Below the pieces are notes generated by a model. It was not told where the DNA came from. It did not search any database and saw nothing but the letters and a program-made list of their open reading frames with translations. From GWA1-40-21 sp038078215 (GTDB taxonomy: Bacteria; Patescibacteriota; Minisyncoccia; Phycocordibacterales; GWA1-40-21), in NCBI GenBank assembly GCA_038078215.1, contig JBBUED010000005.1, positions 1 to 14,348 on the forward strand: a DNA stretch of 14,348 bases. The letters run 5' to 3'. The position numbers were made by a program, and so were the translations under genes. Positions 1 through 5,480 of the stretch are shown one piece after another (the first letter of the stretch is position 1; each line of letters starts with the position of its first letter).

Positions 1-531
1 AAGATTGAAGCGCCTCTCGGCATTCCTCAAAAGCTGGGAGGCGATACGAAAGAAAGTCAGGACAAACTTGTCAACACTCTCGCGGAGGAAAATAAAAGTC
101 TCGCCAACATTCGCACCGGCAAAAAAGCTTTTTGGACGGAAAAATTTACCTACCCTCTTTCTCAAATTGTCGTGACTGATGATTATGGATATTCGCGAAA
201 AACAGGAGAATACTCTCTCGCCCACAAAGGCACGGACTTTCGCGCGAAAGAAGGAACGCCGATTATGGCGATGAATAGGGGAGTCGTGAGAATCGCGCGA
301 ACCTATCGCAATTACGGAAAAGTCGTCGTGATTGACCACGGGCTCGGACTTATTACATTCTACCTGCACTTCTCAAAAATAAAAGTAAATGAAGGCGAAC
401 TCGTAAAACATGGTCAGATGATCGGACTTAGCGGTCAGACCGGCTACGCTTTAAGCCCGCACCTTCATTTGAGCATTAGAATCAATAATAATTCCATTGA
501 TCCGGTAAAATTTATGGATCTTTTTAAATAA
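1..531 (+). CDS. M23-family zinc metallopeptidase, 5'-truncated by the window edge
   Basis: The reading frame is open from base 1 to the TAA at 529-531, so the gene starts upstream of the window; the GTG at 172 lies inside the conserved domain and is not the start. The visible part is about 57 residues of linker followed by a complete peptidase M23 (LytM/lysostaphin-like) domain. Zinc-site motifs are visible: HKGTD (the H-x3-D pair) and HLH near the end (H-x-H), with the typical glycine-rich GQTGYALSPHLHLSIR context. Family members cut peptide cross-bridges in peptidoglycan outside the membrane, or act as non-catalytic LytM activators. Both the H-x3-D and the H-x-H motifs are intact, so this one is probably active. 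The N-terminal export signal and any coiled coil or LysM domain are out of view. Family assignment is secure; the exact substrate is unknown. Confidence 0.9.
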   Translation, partial: KIEAPLGIPQKLGGDTKESQDKLVNTLAEENKSLANIRTGKKAFWTEKFTYPLSQIVVTDDYGYSRKTGEYSLAHKGTDFRAKEGTPIMAMNRGVVRIARTYRNYGKVVVIDHGLGLITFYLHFSKIKVNEGELVKHGQMIGLSGQTGYALSPHLHLSIRINNNSIDPVKFMDLFK

Positions 532-582
532 CGCGTTTGGGAATATAATAAATATATTAAAATTTTTTCTCTTTCCTAAAAC

Positions 583-602
583 CCTGCCTGACGGCAAGCA
601 GG
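583..602. repeat. Short palindromic hairpin between M23 peptidase and archease
   Basis: CCTGC (583-587) pairs with GCAGG (598-602), and TG/CA extends the stem after one C-A mismatch around an ACGG loop. No T-run follows, so it is not a clear terminator. It looks like a decayed copy of a palindromic intergenic repeat. Confidence 0.5.
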
Positions 603-607
603 CTAAC

Positions 608-628
608 ACCTAAAACCTATAAACTAAA
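608..628 (+). repeat. Heptamer repeat, short copy (ACCTAAA / ACCTATA / AACTAAA)
   Basis: Three 7-nt units lie immediately upstream of archease: ACCTAAA, ACCTATA and a degenerate AACTAAA. The preceding GGCTAAC (601-607) may be a fourth, decayed unit. A longer array of the same unit lies at 9403-9444. Confidence 0.55.
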
Positions 629-637
629 AATTAACAT

Positions 638-1045
638 ATGCCTTACAAAATAAATGAACACATAGCCGACATAAGAATCGCGGCGCGTGGGAAAAATTTA
701 GAACAGCTCTTTACCGACGCGTTTCTCGGAATGATGTACATAATGAAGCCTGTGCAAAAGTTTTCGCCGGAAAAGATAGAGCGGGAGATATCTCTGGATT
801 CTATGGACACTACGGCGCTCCTCGTGGATTTTCTTAATGAGGTTTTGTCTCTCGCGATTGCGAACAAAGAGTCCTACACGCATGTTATTTTTTATAAAAT
901 CCAGCCGGAGAGCCTGCGAGCCAAGCTTTTTGGAGTTTCCGTCGAGTCATTTCACAGAGATGTCAAAGCTGTGACGTACCATGAAGCGGAGGTGAAGCAG
1001 ACGGCGGACGGAGCGTGGGAAACGACTCTTATATTTGACATCTAG
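638..1045 (+). CDS. Archease (RtcB RNA-ligase activating protein family)
   Basis: The 135-aa protein has the length and both signature ends of archease. The N-terminal EHIADIRIAARG (residues 7-18) matches the family EHTADxxI motif with its metal-binding Asp (D11). The C-terminal VKAVTYHEAEV plus the final IFDI carries the family's Lys/His region and terminal Asp (D134). Archease helps guanylylate and turn over the RNA ligase RtcB in tRNA splicing or RNA repair; this role is known from archaea and animals. No rtcB lies in the window, so the partner must be elsewhere or the protein acts differently. No Shine-Dalgarno sequence precedes the ATG. A TATAAT at 544-549 could be a -10 box but lacks a clear -35. 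The flanking genes give no functional clue. Confidence 0.88.
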   Translation: MPYKINEHIADIRIAARGKNLEQLFTDAFLGMMYIMKPVQKFSPEKIEREISLDSMDTTALLVDFLNEVLSLAIANKESYTHVIFYKIQPESLRAKLFGVSVESFHRDVKAVTYHEAEVKQTADGAWETTLIFDI

Positions 1046-1050
1046 CCTGT

Positions 1051-1071
1051 CTTTATTTCCTGGCAATAAAG
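1051..1071 (+). other. Hairpin just downstream of archease
   Basis: CTTTATT (1051-1057) and AATAAAG (1065-1071) form a perfect 7-bp stem with a TCCTGGC loop, 5 nt after the archease stop. The stem is AT-rich and no U-tract follows, so it is at best a weak terminator or an mRNA 3'-end structure. The rest of 1072-1188 shows no gene. Confidence 0.35.
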
Positions 1072-1188
1072 TCCCTCGGGGCAAAGCCACGGAGTATTGG
1101 ACTATAGTTTGACTTCGCTCGGACGCCATGAAAGCTCGGAAGTTTTCGCGGCGCTCCTCGCTCGTCAAAATAAAAAATGCGGTTGCAG

Positions 1189-1216
1189 TTGTCTATTTCT
1201 CTCCATCTAGTAAAAT
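1189..1216 (+). promoter_or_regulatory. Possible promoter upstream of the 55-aa ORF
   Basis: TTGTCT (1189-1194), a 16-nt spacer and TAAAAT (1211-1216) resemble a sigma-70 promoter. Transcription would start near 1223, leaving a leader of about 29 nt before the ATG at 1252. Confidence 0.25.
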
Positions 1217-1251
1217 TACTGGAAGATTATTAATTTATGGCGATTTAATAT

Positions 1252-1419
1252 ATGAAAACAAATAAAGGCAAGTTTCAAATTTCCAAAGAAGAACATTTGG
1301 GATGCGCGCCGAGGCTTAAGGGCGTTGTCAAAAATTTGGGCATAAAACCGGCGCGAAAAATGAAGAGGAAAGGAGAGGTTCACATGAGAGTTTCAGAAAT
1401 AAAGAAAAATCTTAGATAA
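1252..1419 (+). CDS. Small basic hypothetical protein, 55 aa
   Basis: An ATG-to-TAA frame of 55 codons fills most of the gap between archease and the next gene. The product is very basic: Lys and Arg are spread along its length, with a KPARKMKRKGE stretch in the middle and KKNLR at the end. It has no membrane segment and a single Cys. Such a composition would suit a nucleic-acid or ribosome-binding peptide, but I recognise no family. No Shine-Dalgarno sequence precedes the ATG. A strong AGGAGAGG (1371-1378) lies inside the frame, 5 nt before an in-frame ATG at 1384 that would encode only 11 residues; this is probably coincidence arising from the RKGE codons. Length and position make it plausible, but coding is not proven. 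Confidence 0.45.
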   Translation: MKTNKGKFQISKEEHLGCAPRLKGVVKNLGIKPARKMKRKGEVHMRVSEIKKNLR

Positions 1420-1449
1420 TGTCGGCGATATTAATCGCAAAAATTTGTA

Positions 1450-1647
1450 ATGAACATAAGAATCATTTTAACTCTGATTGGTCTCGCGACAGGCTGGTTT
1501 TTGTTTGAGGAAATAATCATCGGCGCTATCGTATTCATAACATTCGGCGTTATCGTATGGTTTGGACATAAGAAGAAGCAGAAAAGTTATAAAGTTCGTC
1601 AAGTCTATAAAGTTACAAAGTCAGAATATCCAAATAAAAACTGTTAA
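1450..1647 (+). CDS. Small two-helix membrane protein, 65 aa
   Basis: Residues 4-20 and 22-42 are strongly hydrophobic (IILTLIGLATGWFLF and IIIGAIVFITFGVIVWF), suggesting a helical hairpin with a short turn carrying two Glu. A cytoplasmic Lys-rich tail starts at HKKKQK. The last third of the protein (about residues 46-58, KSYKVRQVYKVTK) is encoded by the nonamer repeat array at 1586-1622, so the C-terminus was probably acquired when the repeat formed or inserted. The original protein may have been nearer 45 residues. No family is recognised. There is no Shine-Dalgarno sequence before the ATG. Confidence 0.5.
   Translation: MNIRIILTLIGLATGWFLFEEIIIGAIVFITFGVIVWFGHKKKQKSYKVRQVYKVTKSEYPNKNC
1586..1622 (+). 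repeat. Nonamer repeat array, copy A
   Basis: Consecutive units are GTTATAAA, GTTCGTCAA, GTCTATAAA, GTTACAAA and a final GTC. Related arrays lie at 8718-8754 (copy B) and 12466-12502 (copy C). Because the unit is mostly 9 nt, it can be translated without breaking frame; here it reads as Lys-Val-x triplets at the end of the 65-aa membrane protein. Confidence 0.7.
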
Positions 1648-1679
1648 AAGTTTATAACTTGGAAACGAAACATCCAAGT
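1643..1679. repeat. Inverted partial copy of the nonamer repeat plus a small hairpin
   Basis: TTTATAACTT (1651-1660) is the exact reverse complement of AAGTTATAAA (1584-1593) at the start of copy A. The stop codon of the 65-aa gene therefore lies inside an inverted-repeat bracket. Overlapping it, ACTTGG (1657-1662) and CCAAGT (1674-1679) form a 6-bp stem. Neither has a clear U-tract. No gene is visible in 1680-1762. Confidence 0.45.
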
Positions 1680-1762
1680 GATATATCCATTGACTATCTT
1701 GAATCATTCCATTAGTCTTAATTTCAGATTTTGTACTATTTAAAAAACCAAAAAATTTTCTG

Positions 1763-1769
1763 AAAGGAG
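1763..1769 (+). promoter_or_regulatory. Shine-Dalgarno site fixing a TTG start
   Basis: AAAGGAG ends 7 nt before the TTG at 1777. This is optimal spacing and it decides the rare start codon of the CMP-kinase-like gene. Confidence 0.75.
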
Positions 1770-1776
1770 AAAGAAA

Positions 1777-2358
1777 TTGGGTAAGATAACGATTTTCGGA
1801 CAAGCGGGGACTGGAACAACTTCGGTGGGTGAGAATTTGGCAAAAGCTCTTGGTTATAAGTTTTTGTCTAGTGGTAATTTGTTTAGAAGTAAAGCGGAAG
1901 AGCTTGGAATTGAATTTTATAAATTTGAAAAATTTTGTCAGAGGAATCCGAAGTATGATCTTGAAATTGACAAAACTATTGCAACATTCGGCAAAAAAAA
2001 TAACAGTTTTGTCGTGGAAAGCCGCCTAGCCTATCACTTTATCCCGGACTCACTTAAGATAAAATTGACTTGTGACTATATAACTAGAATCAGGAGAGTG
2101 GCAGGAAGGGACGGAATAGCATTTTCCGCGGCTTCGGAAAAAACAAATTTTAGAGAAGATGTTGCCAAGAAAAGATACCGTAAACTCTACGGCATTAAAG
2201 ATTTTGGGTCTGATAAAAAATTTGACCTCATTGCGGATACTTCCCGAAAATCTGCGGAAGAAATCGCGGCAATGATTATTTCAAAATTTAAATTGCCATT
2301 TCCGTTTCATCCTTTAGGTTTATTTGTTTCCGTCGCGAAGCGGGAGACAAGCAGGTAG
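1777..2358 (+). CDS. Archaeal-type cytidylate kinase-like protein with an atypical P-loop
   Basis: The TTG start is supported by AAAGGAG at 7-nt spacing. The 193-aa protein follows the short archaeal-type CMP kinase plan. A P-loop lies at residues 8-16 (GQAGTGTTS), followed by a SSGNLFR segment like the family's S-G-D-I-F-R, an ExRLA element near 80-84 (VVESRLAYHF), an Arg-rich lid around 103-135 (RIRRVAGRDG then RKLYG), and a terminal D-LIADTS strand. Family members phosphorylate CMP/dCMP with ATP. The Walker A Lys is replaced by Thr14 (G-T-T instead of G-K-T), which may reduce activity or place the protein in a variant subfamily. The final ~15 residues (FHPLGLFVSVAKRETSR) are partly encoded by a hairpin (2324-2350) and are probably an added tail. 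Function is inferred from the fold; the substrate is not certain. Confidence 0.72.
   Translation: MGKITIFGQAGTGTTSVGENLAKALGYKFLSSGNLFRSKAEELGIEFYKFEKFCQRNPKYDLEIDKTIATFGKKNNSFVVESRLAYHFIPDSLKIKLTCDYITRIRRVAGRDGIAFSAASEKTNFREDVAKKRYRKLYGIKDFGSDKKFDLIADTSRKSAEEIAAMIISKFKLPFPFHPLGLFVSVAKRETSR
2324..2350 (+). other. Hairpin in the 3' end of the kinase-like gene
   Basis: TTGTTTCC (2324-2331) pairs with GGAGACAA (2343-2350) with one G-U pair. CGC/GCG closes a GAA loop inside, leaving a GT bulge. It overlaps the last codons and no T-run follows, so it may protect or attenuate the mRNA rather than terminate it. Confidence 0.4.
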
Positions 2359-2374
2359 GCGAAGGAAAATTTTT

Positions 2375-2382
2375 AAGGAGGT
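2375..2382 (+). promoter_or_regulatory. Strong Shine-Dalgarno site for a GTG start
   Basis: AAGGAGGT lies 5 nt before the GTG at 2388. It is among the strongest ribosome-binding sites in the window and supports the downstream small membrane protein as a real gene, co-transcribed with the kinase-like gene. Confidence 0.8.
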
Positions 2383-2387
2383 AAATA

Positions 2388-2720
2388 GTGAAGATAAAGA
2401 TAAATAAAAACGGCGATGTCGTTTACAGCAGGGGTTTGAAAACTTTAGTCACGAATATGGATGCCAAAGTTGACGATGAGATTTTTGAAGCGGGAGCGAG
2501 TTATCGTCTGACAATTTATCATTTCTTTTTTTCCAAAATTCTTATGAATTCCGTTGCTGTCGCGTTATTCGTATCAACATTCGCTCTCGTGATTTGCGTC
2601 GTTGTCCGCGAATTGAGAATCTACGCGCTTATGGCTGTCAAAGTTTCAGCCTCCACGGCGGGAATATTCATAGGTCTGCTTATAAACCGTTCCGTCTTTT
2701 GGAAAATTTTTAAAAAGTGA
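2388..2720 (+). CDS. Small membrane protein of unknown function, 110 aa
   Basis: The GTG start is fixed by AAGGAGGT 5 nt upstream. The N-terminal ~45 residues are soluble and begin with a beta-rich MKIKINKNGDVVYSRG segment. Two hydrophobic stretches follow, roughly 52-72 (ILMNSVAVALFVSTFALVICVVV) and 78-99 (YALMAVKVSASTAGIFIGLLI), separated by a short charged RELR loop. The tail is basic (WKIFKK). No catalytic motif or known family is visible. It starts 29 nt after the kinase-like gene with no terminator between, and a strong terminator hairpin follows 16 nt after its stop, so it is the last gene of that unit. Real gene: likely. Function: unknown. Confidence 0.7.
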   Translation: MKIKINKNGDVVYSRGLKTLVTNMDAKVDDEIFEAGASYRLTIYHFFFSKILMNSVAVALFVSTFALVICVVVRELRIYALMAVKVSASTAGIFIGLLINRSVFWKIFKK

Positions 2721-2736
2721 TATTTTGTTTTGTCTT

Positions 2737-2773
2737 AAGACCCTGTCCAACTATTGAAGTTGGGCAGGGTCTT
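2737..2773 (+). terminator. Strong stem-loop, probable transcription terminator
   Basis: A 15-bp stem with one T-G wobble joins 2737-2751 (AAGACCCTG-T-CCAAC) to 2759-2773 (GTTGG-G-CAGGGTCTT) around the loop TATTGAA. The downstream tail (GTAATCTATTTACTATTTATTT) is U-rich but interrupted. It ends the kinase/membrane-protein unit. Its CAGGGTC core recurs twice at 2872-2886, so it may derive from a dispersed palindromic repeat. Confidence 0.75.
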
Positions 2774-2850
2774 GTAATCTATTTACTATTTATTTAGTCG
2801 CCACTTTTTTCGGACTCATTCCTTTTGCTTTTATCTTTGCTTATTCTTAT

Positions 2851-2954
2851 GAATTACGAAACGCAAAAATTCAGGGTCCCAGGGTCGCAAAACTCTTTGT
2901 TTTTTTAAGGTGTTTTTGTTCAATAGACCTGTAAATTTTTGCGTTTCGTAATTC
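2851..2954. repeat. 104-bp element bounded by a perfect 21-bp inverted repeat
   Basis: The 21 bases at 2851-2871 (starting GAATTACGAAACGC) are the exact reverse complement of 2934-2954 (ending GCGTTTCGTAATTC). Past the perfect arms, complementarity continues loosely: CAGGGTC at 2872 faces a reverse-complement TACAGGTC. The 62-bp interior contains a tandem CAGGGTC (2872-2878 and 2880-2886) and a T-rich segment. No flanking direct duplication is visible (CTTAT on the left, AAAGT on the right). It could be a miniature inverted-repeat element, the remnant ends of a transposon, or a long RNA hairpin. No transposase is present. Confidence 0.75.
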
Positions 2955-2980
2955 AAAGTAACACGGGAGTTCGCTTACTC

Positions 2981-3010
2981 TTGATGGAGAAATCAAATGC
3001 GTGGTATTAT
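2981..3010 (+). promoter_or_regulatory. Probable promoter with extended -10 for the 58-aa ORF / PEBP unit
   Basis: TTGATG (2981-2986), an 18-nt spacer and TATTAT (3005-3010) preceded by TGG (extended -10). The start would be near 3017, giving a leader of about 47 nt. Confidence 0.4.
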
Positions 3011-3063
3011 TACTTGGCATCACTCAATCCGCCGATGAGATTTAAAAAAGCGCCAGTGTCGTT

Positions 3064-3240
3064 ATGAATAAAAATAATTTTATCATTAAGAATAAATTGA
3101 TTCTAACTTCCGTTTTAATCTTCATCAGCCTTTTCATTTTAGGAGTGCAATTACTGCCGTATATTTACGGAGGTACGCCCGGGCATTATCATAGCCCCCT
3201 TGAGAAGTGCGGATGGCCTTACGGTCGCTGCAAAATATAG
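3064..3240 (+). CDS. Small single-helix membrane-anchored or secreted protein, 58 aa
   Basis: An ATG-to-TAG frame encodes a basic N-terminus (MNKNNFIIKNK) and one hydrophobic helix around residues 12-29 (LILTSVLIFISLFILGV). A short outer segment follows, with GGTPGHYHSPLEKCGWPYGRCKI containing two Cys, two His and two Trp/Tyr-rich turns. The layout fits a signal anchor or uncleaved signal peptide with a tiny extracytoplasmic domain, perhaps disulfide-bonded or metal-binding. No lipobox is seen. I recognise no family. A possible extended -10 promoter lies upstream, and the membrane-anchored PEBP gene begins 54 nt downstream, so the two could form one transcript. Amino-acid organisation (positive N-terminus, helix, compact tail) makes chance unlikely. 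Confidence 0.5.
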   Translation: MNKNNFIIKNKLILTSVLIFISLFILGVQLLPYIYGGTPGHYHSPLEKCGWPYGRCKI

Positions 3241-3294
3241 ATTTGGCGGTTTCTTGAATGAAGGAAAATCTTTTTTGATAGACGCGAATCTTTT

Positions 3295-3930
3295 ATGAAA
3301 ACGATATTCATTTTAATTTTAGTTTTTACGGCAACCGCGGCGGGATTGTTTTTTATAAATAAAAAATCATCCAAAGACAATTCGACCGCCGTTCCTTTCC
3401 GAAATTTAGACGAAGCTCACAAATCGTCCGGCGGAAGCAAAGTCTCCTCGGAAGAAATAATTAACAGCGATGATTTTGAAAAAAATAATATGAAACTTTC
3501 AAGTCCCGCTTTTGAAAACAATCAATACATACCGGCGAAATACACTTGCGACGGCGGTAATGTAAATCCGCCTTTATCAATAACCGGCACGCCCGAAGAA
3601 ACAAAAAGCATTGTCCTGATTGTAGACGACCCGGACGCGACGAATGGCGATTGGGTGCATTGGACGGTATTTAATATCGCGCCGAACGCCAAAGAAATCA
3701 AAGAGAATTATGCGCCCGCCGGTTCAATCGAGGGCAAAACAAATTTTAGAAATCCGGGATACGGCGGACCTTGTCCGCCAAGCGGGATTCATCATTATCA
3801 ATTCAAACTTTACGCGCTGGACGCGGTTTTGAATCTTGATGCTACGGCCGGCAAGAAAGACATAGAGAAGGCGATGTTCGGGCGCGTATTGGCTCAAGAT
3901 TTGCTTGTTGGATTATACGAAAGAAAATAA
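3295..3930 (+). CDS. YbhB/YbcL-family (PEBP-like) protein, membrane-anchored
   Basis: The 211-aa protein starts with a hydrophobic signal anchor (residues 3-22, TIFILILVFTATAAGLFFI) and a ~45-residue polar Ser-rich linker. A full PEBP domain follows (about 66-211). Diagnostic motifs are visible: DDPDA, DWVHWTVFNI, the GGPCPPSGIHHYQFKLYALD block that lines the ligand pocket, and the terminal GLYERK. Bacterial YbhB/YbcL proteins share the eukaryotic phosphatidylethanolamine-binding fold; their role is poorly defined, with ligand binding or kinase/protease modulation proposed. There is no Cys after the hydrophobic segment, so it is not a lipoprotein. The domain is probably displayed outside the membrane. 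No ribosome-binding site is evident. It follows the 58-aa ORF closely. Confidence 0.9.
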   Translation: MKTIFILILVFTATAAGLFFINKKSSKDNSTAVPFRNLDEAHKSSGGSKVSSEEIINSDDFEKNNMKLSSPAFENNQYIPAKYTCDGGNVNPPLSITGTPEETKSIVLIVDDPDATNGDWVHWTVFNIAPNAKEIKENYAPAGSIEGKTNFRNPGYGGPCPPSGIHHYQFKLYALDAVLNLDATAGKKDIEKAMFGRVLAQDLLVGLYERK

Positions 3931-3932
3931 AT

Positions 3933-3938
3933 TATAAT
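3933..3938 (+). promoter_or_regulatory. -10 box close to the DoxX-like start codon
   Basis: A perfect TATAAT overlies the end of the PEBP gene region and sits 10 nt before the ATG at 3949. A transcript would begin about 3-4 nt before the start codon. No good -35 is present. Confidence 0.35.
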
Positions 3939-3948
3939 TGTCATTTTT

Positions 3949-4293
3949 ATGTATACTCATCATAAATCAAGAATTATCGCCCGATTTGGAATATTGTTTT
4001 TATTCCTGACTTTTGGCATCTGGGAAATAATAGATCCGAATTATTGGATCGGTTTCGCCCCGTCACTTGTCGCGAAATCAGCCGGCGCTCTTTTGTTGGT
4101 CAAAATTCATGGTATCATTCTTTCAATAGTCGGCGCGGGAATTTTTTTCAGCAAGCATGTCAAATTTTTCGCTTTTTTCGCGACTGTCATAATGGTTCAG
4201 ATAGTCGTGTTCCTCTGGCTTGCGTCGGGTTTTACCGACTTACTGGTCAGGGACACTGCCATATTGATTTTCGCGGCATCTTTGATGTTTTAG
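3949..4293 (+). CDS. DoxX-like small integral membrane protein
   Basis: The 114-aa protein has four hydrophobic segments, roughly residues 9-25, 42-65, 70-90 and 95-113. The pattern resembles DoxX-like proteins: an N-terminal R-I-I-A-R-F-G helix, then FGIWEIIDPNYWIGFAP (compare the family F-G-x-x-K-x-x-x-P-x-x-W-x-G), a K-x-H-G-I-I-L-S-I-V-G-A-G-I helix, and VRDTAILIFAASLM matching the family V-R-D-x-x-L-L-x-x-A-L closing motif. DoxX-like proteins are often linked to redox or oxidative-stress functions, but the role here is unknown. No Shine-Dalgarno sequence precedes the ATG. A TATAAT box lies 10 nt upstream, suggesting a nearly leaderless mRNA. Assignment is by pattern and is moderate. Confidence 0.6.
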   Translation: MYTHHKSRIIARFGILFLFLTFGIWEIIDPNYWIGFAPSLVAKSAGALLLVKIHGIILSIVGAGIFFSKHVKFFAFFATVIMVQIVVFLWLASGFTDLLVRDTAILIFAASLMF

Positions 4294-4343
4294 TTTAACG
4301 GGGTAAACGGCTGGCTTTTTGTCGGTCGGCGTTGTTTTCAATT

Positions 4344-4910
4344 ATGCTGAAAAATAGTCTTAAAAACATAAAAGAGATTTTTGAAAAAGCGAAAAAAGGC
4401 GATAAAAAATCTTTTTCGGAAATACACGAGGCCTATTTTAAGCCTTTGTATCGCTATGTATATTTGAGAATCGGCAATAAGGCTGAAAGCGACGACCTCG
4501 CTCAAGATATTTTCATCAAGGCTCTAAACTCCGCTGAATATCCGGCTTCGCGCGATTATTCGCCCATCTTTCATTTTTACGATATTGCAAGAAAATCGGT
4601 GTTGGATTGGAAAAGAAAAAGAAGAAGCGCCGTGTTTGCTGAAGATAATATTGAAAATTATTCAGACGCGAAAGCGGGCAAATCGGATGAAAATCTGAAG
4701 GATGAAGAATTTGATAATTTTCATAAGGCTTTGCGGGAACTGCCGGACAATGAGCAAGATGCCGTCATTTTTAAATTTATCGGCGGTCTTTCAAGCGGAG
4801 ACACGGAATCGCTTTTGGGTGTATCGGTGCGGACAGCGCTCCGTCTGGAGGCGCAAGGTCTGATATCAATTAGAGATATCTTGAAGAAACAATATGAACG
4901 ACAACTTTAA
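4344..4910 (+). CDS. ECF-like sigma-70 family RNA polymerase sigma factor
   Basis: I choose ATG 4344 (188 aa) over the in-frame TTG at 4332; neither has a clear ribosome-binding site. Region 2 spans about residues 24-94, with YFKPLYRYVYLRIGNKAESDDLAQDIFIKAL carrying the conserved D-D-L-A-Q-D-I-F core-binding motif (50-57) and FYDIARKSVLDWKRKRR at the -10 recognition end. Region 4 spans about 126-180: LRELPDNEQDAVIFKFIGGLSSGDTESLLGVSVRTALRLEAQGL, a helix-turn-helix for -35 recognition. There is no region 1 or 3, as in ECF-type factors. The last 17 nt overlap the downstream membrane-protein gene, the usual arrangement of a sigma factor with its anti-sigma regulator. The target regulon is unknown. 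Confidence 0.88.
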   Translation: MLKNSLKNIKEIFEKAKKGDKKSFSEIHEAYFKPLYRYVYLRIGNKAESDDLAQDIFIKALNSAEYPASRDYSPIFHFYDIARKSVLDWKRKRRSAVFAEDNIENYSDAKAGKSDENLKDEEFDNFHKALRELPDNEQDAVIFKFIGGLSSGDTESLLGVSVRTALRLEAQGLISIRDILKKQYERQL

Positions 4911-5451
4911 CCAAAATAAAATGTCTGATATTGAAGAAGCTCTCAAACTAAAAGACGAGGGCAAGCGGCTGCCTTATATTATTAAAAAATTTCCAAATTG
5001 CGAGTCTGAAATAAGAGAGGTTTTTGGAACAGTCGCTTTTTTAAAGGAGAATGCGGAAAAAATCGGGGCGCCGGTAAATGTTTTCAAGACCTTGCTTAGC
5101 AAAATGCCCGGCAATTCTTCTGTTCGGCTTGAAACGCGTCTTAAAAAAGAGATTGAGCTCGCAAACAATAACGCCCATGTTCCGAAGACTGGGGATTATG
5201 AAAACGCAAAGAATGGCGGCTTGTCAATGTCTGAATCCGAAAATGACAAGATGTTCGGCAAATGGAAAATCATAGCGTCAGTGATAATCTTGGCGATAAT
5301 CATGGGATTTATCTTGCTCCGAAGCGATTCAAAAATGAAAATAGATTCAATCAATGAAAATATTAAGCCGCCTCAAAATTCGGATAAATTAAGCTCGGCT
5401 TCAAGCGCCAATAATATTTCATCGTCAGCCAATGACGAAGCGAGGAGGTAG
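4894..5451 (+). CDS. Single-pass membrane protein, probable anti-sigma factor
   Basis: The ATG at 4894 lies inside the sigma gene, which stops at 4910, so the two are probably translationally coupled. The 185-aa protein has a helical cytoplasmic part (residues 11-90) including IEEALKLKDEGKRLPYIIKKFPNCESEIREVF, a Gly/Asn-rich linker, one transmembrane helix (about 124-142, WKIIASVIILAIIMGFILL), and a short external tail rich in Ser and Asn (150-185). No zinc anti-sigma H-x3-C-x2-C motif is present. The role is inferred from gene order, overlap and topology; I do not see a named anti-sigma domain. The N-terminal helical motif resembles a recurrent short domain I associate with candidate-phyla proteins, from memory only. 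Release of the sigma factor could respond to an envelope signal. Confidence 0.6.
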   Translation: MNDNFNQNKMSDIEEALKLKDEGKRLPYIIKKFPNCESEIREVFGTVAFLKENAEKIGAPVNVFKTLLSKMPGNSSVRLETRLKKEIELANNNAHVPKTGDYENAKNGGLSMSESENDKMFGKWKIIASVIILAIIMGFILLRSDSKMKIDSINENIKPPQNSDKLSSASSANNISSSANDEARR

Positions 5452-5480
5452 CCGTTCTAAAAAACTTTTAAAACCGCCGA

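Larger units (their letters stand above)
2774..3063. other. Non-coding stretch between terminator and the 58-aa ORF
   Basis: I see no coding frame of convincing length on either strand. The stretch holds a T-rich leader (2774-2850), the 104-bp inverted-repeat element (2851-2954) and a probable promoter (2981-3010). The remaining 3011-3063 looks like an untranslated leader without a Shine-Dalgarno sequence. Confidence 0.6.

Noticed and set aside
172..531. GTG at 172 as the start of a short M23 protein
   Set aside because: The frame is open to base 1 and the domain begins before 172 (FTYPLSQIVVT precedes it), so the gene is simply cut by the window edge.
947..1168. 73-aa minus-strand frame across the archease 3' end
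   Set aside because: Mostly antisense to conserved archease codons, with no ribosome-binding site or domain signal.
1586..1622. Repeat arrays as CRISPR
   Set aside because: Units are 7-9 nt, tandem with no unique spacers, and there are no cas genes in the window.
1690..1739. TTGACT (1690-1695) as the -35 of a promoter for the kinase-like gene
   Set aside because: No acceptable -10 lies 16-18 nt downstream; TACTAT at 1734 is too far away.
2851..2954. Riboswitch or structured leader for the downstream genes
   Set aside because: The element lies upstream of the best promoter candidate (2981-3010), so it would not be in the downstream mRNA, and no known riboswitch core is recognisable.
4332..4343. 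TTG at 4332 as the sigma-factor start
   Set aside because: There is no ribosome-binding site, it adds only four residues, and a normal ATG follows at 4344.
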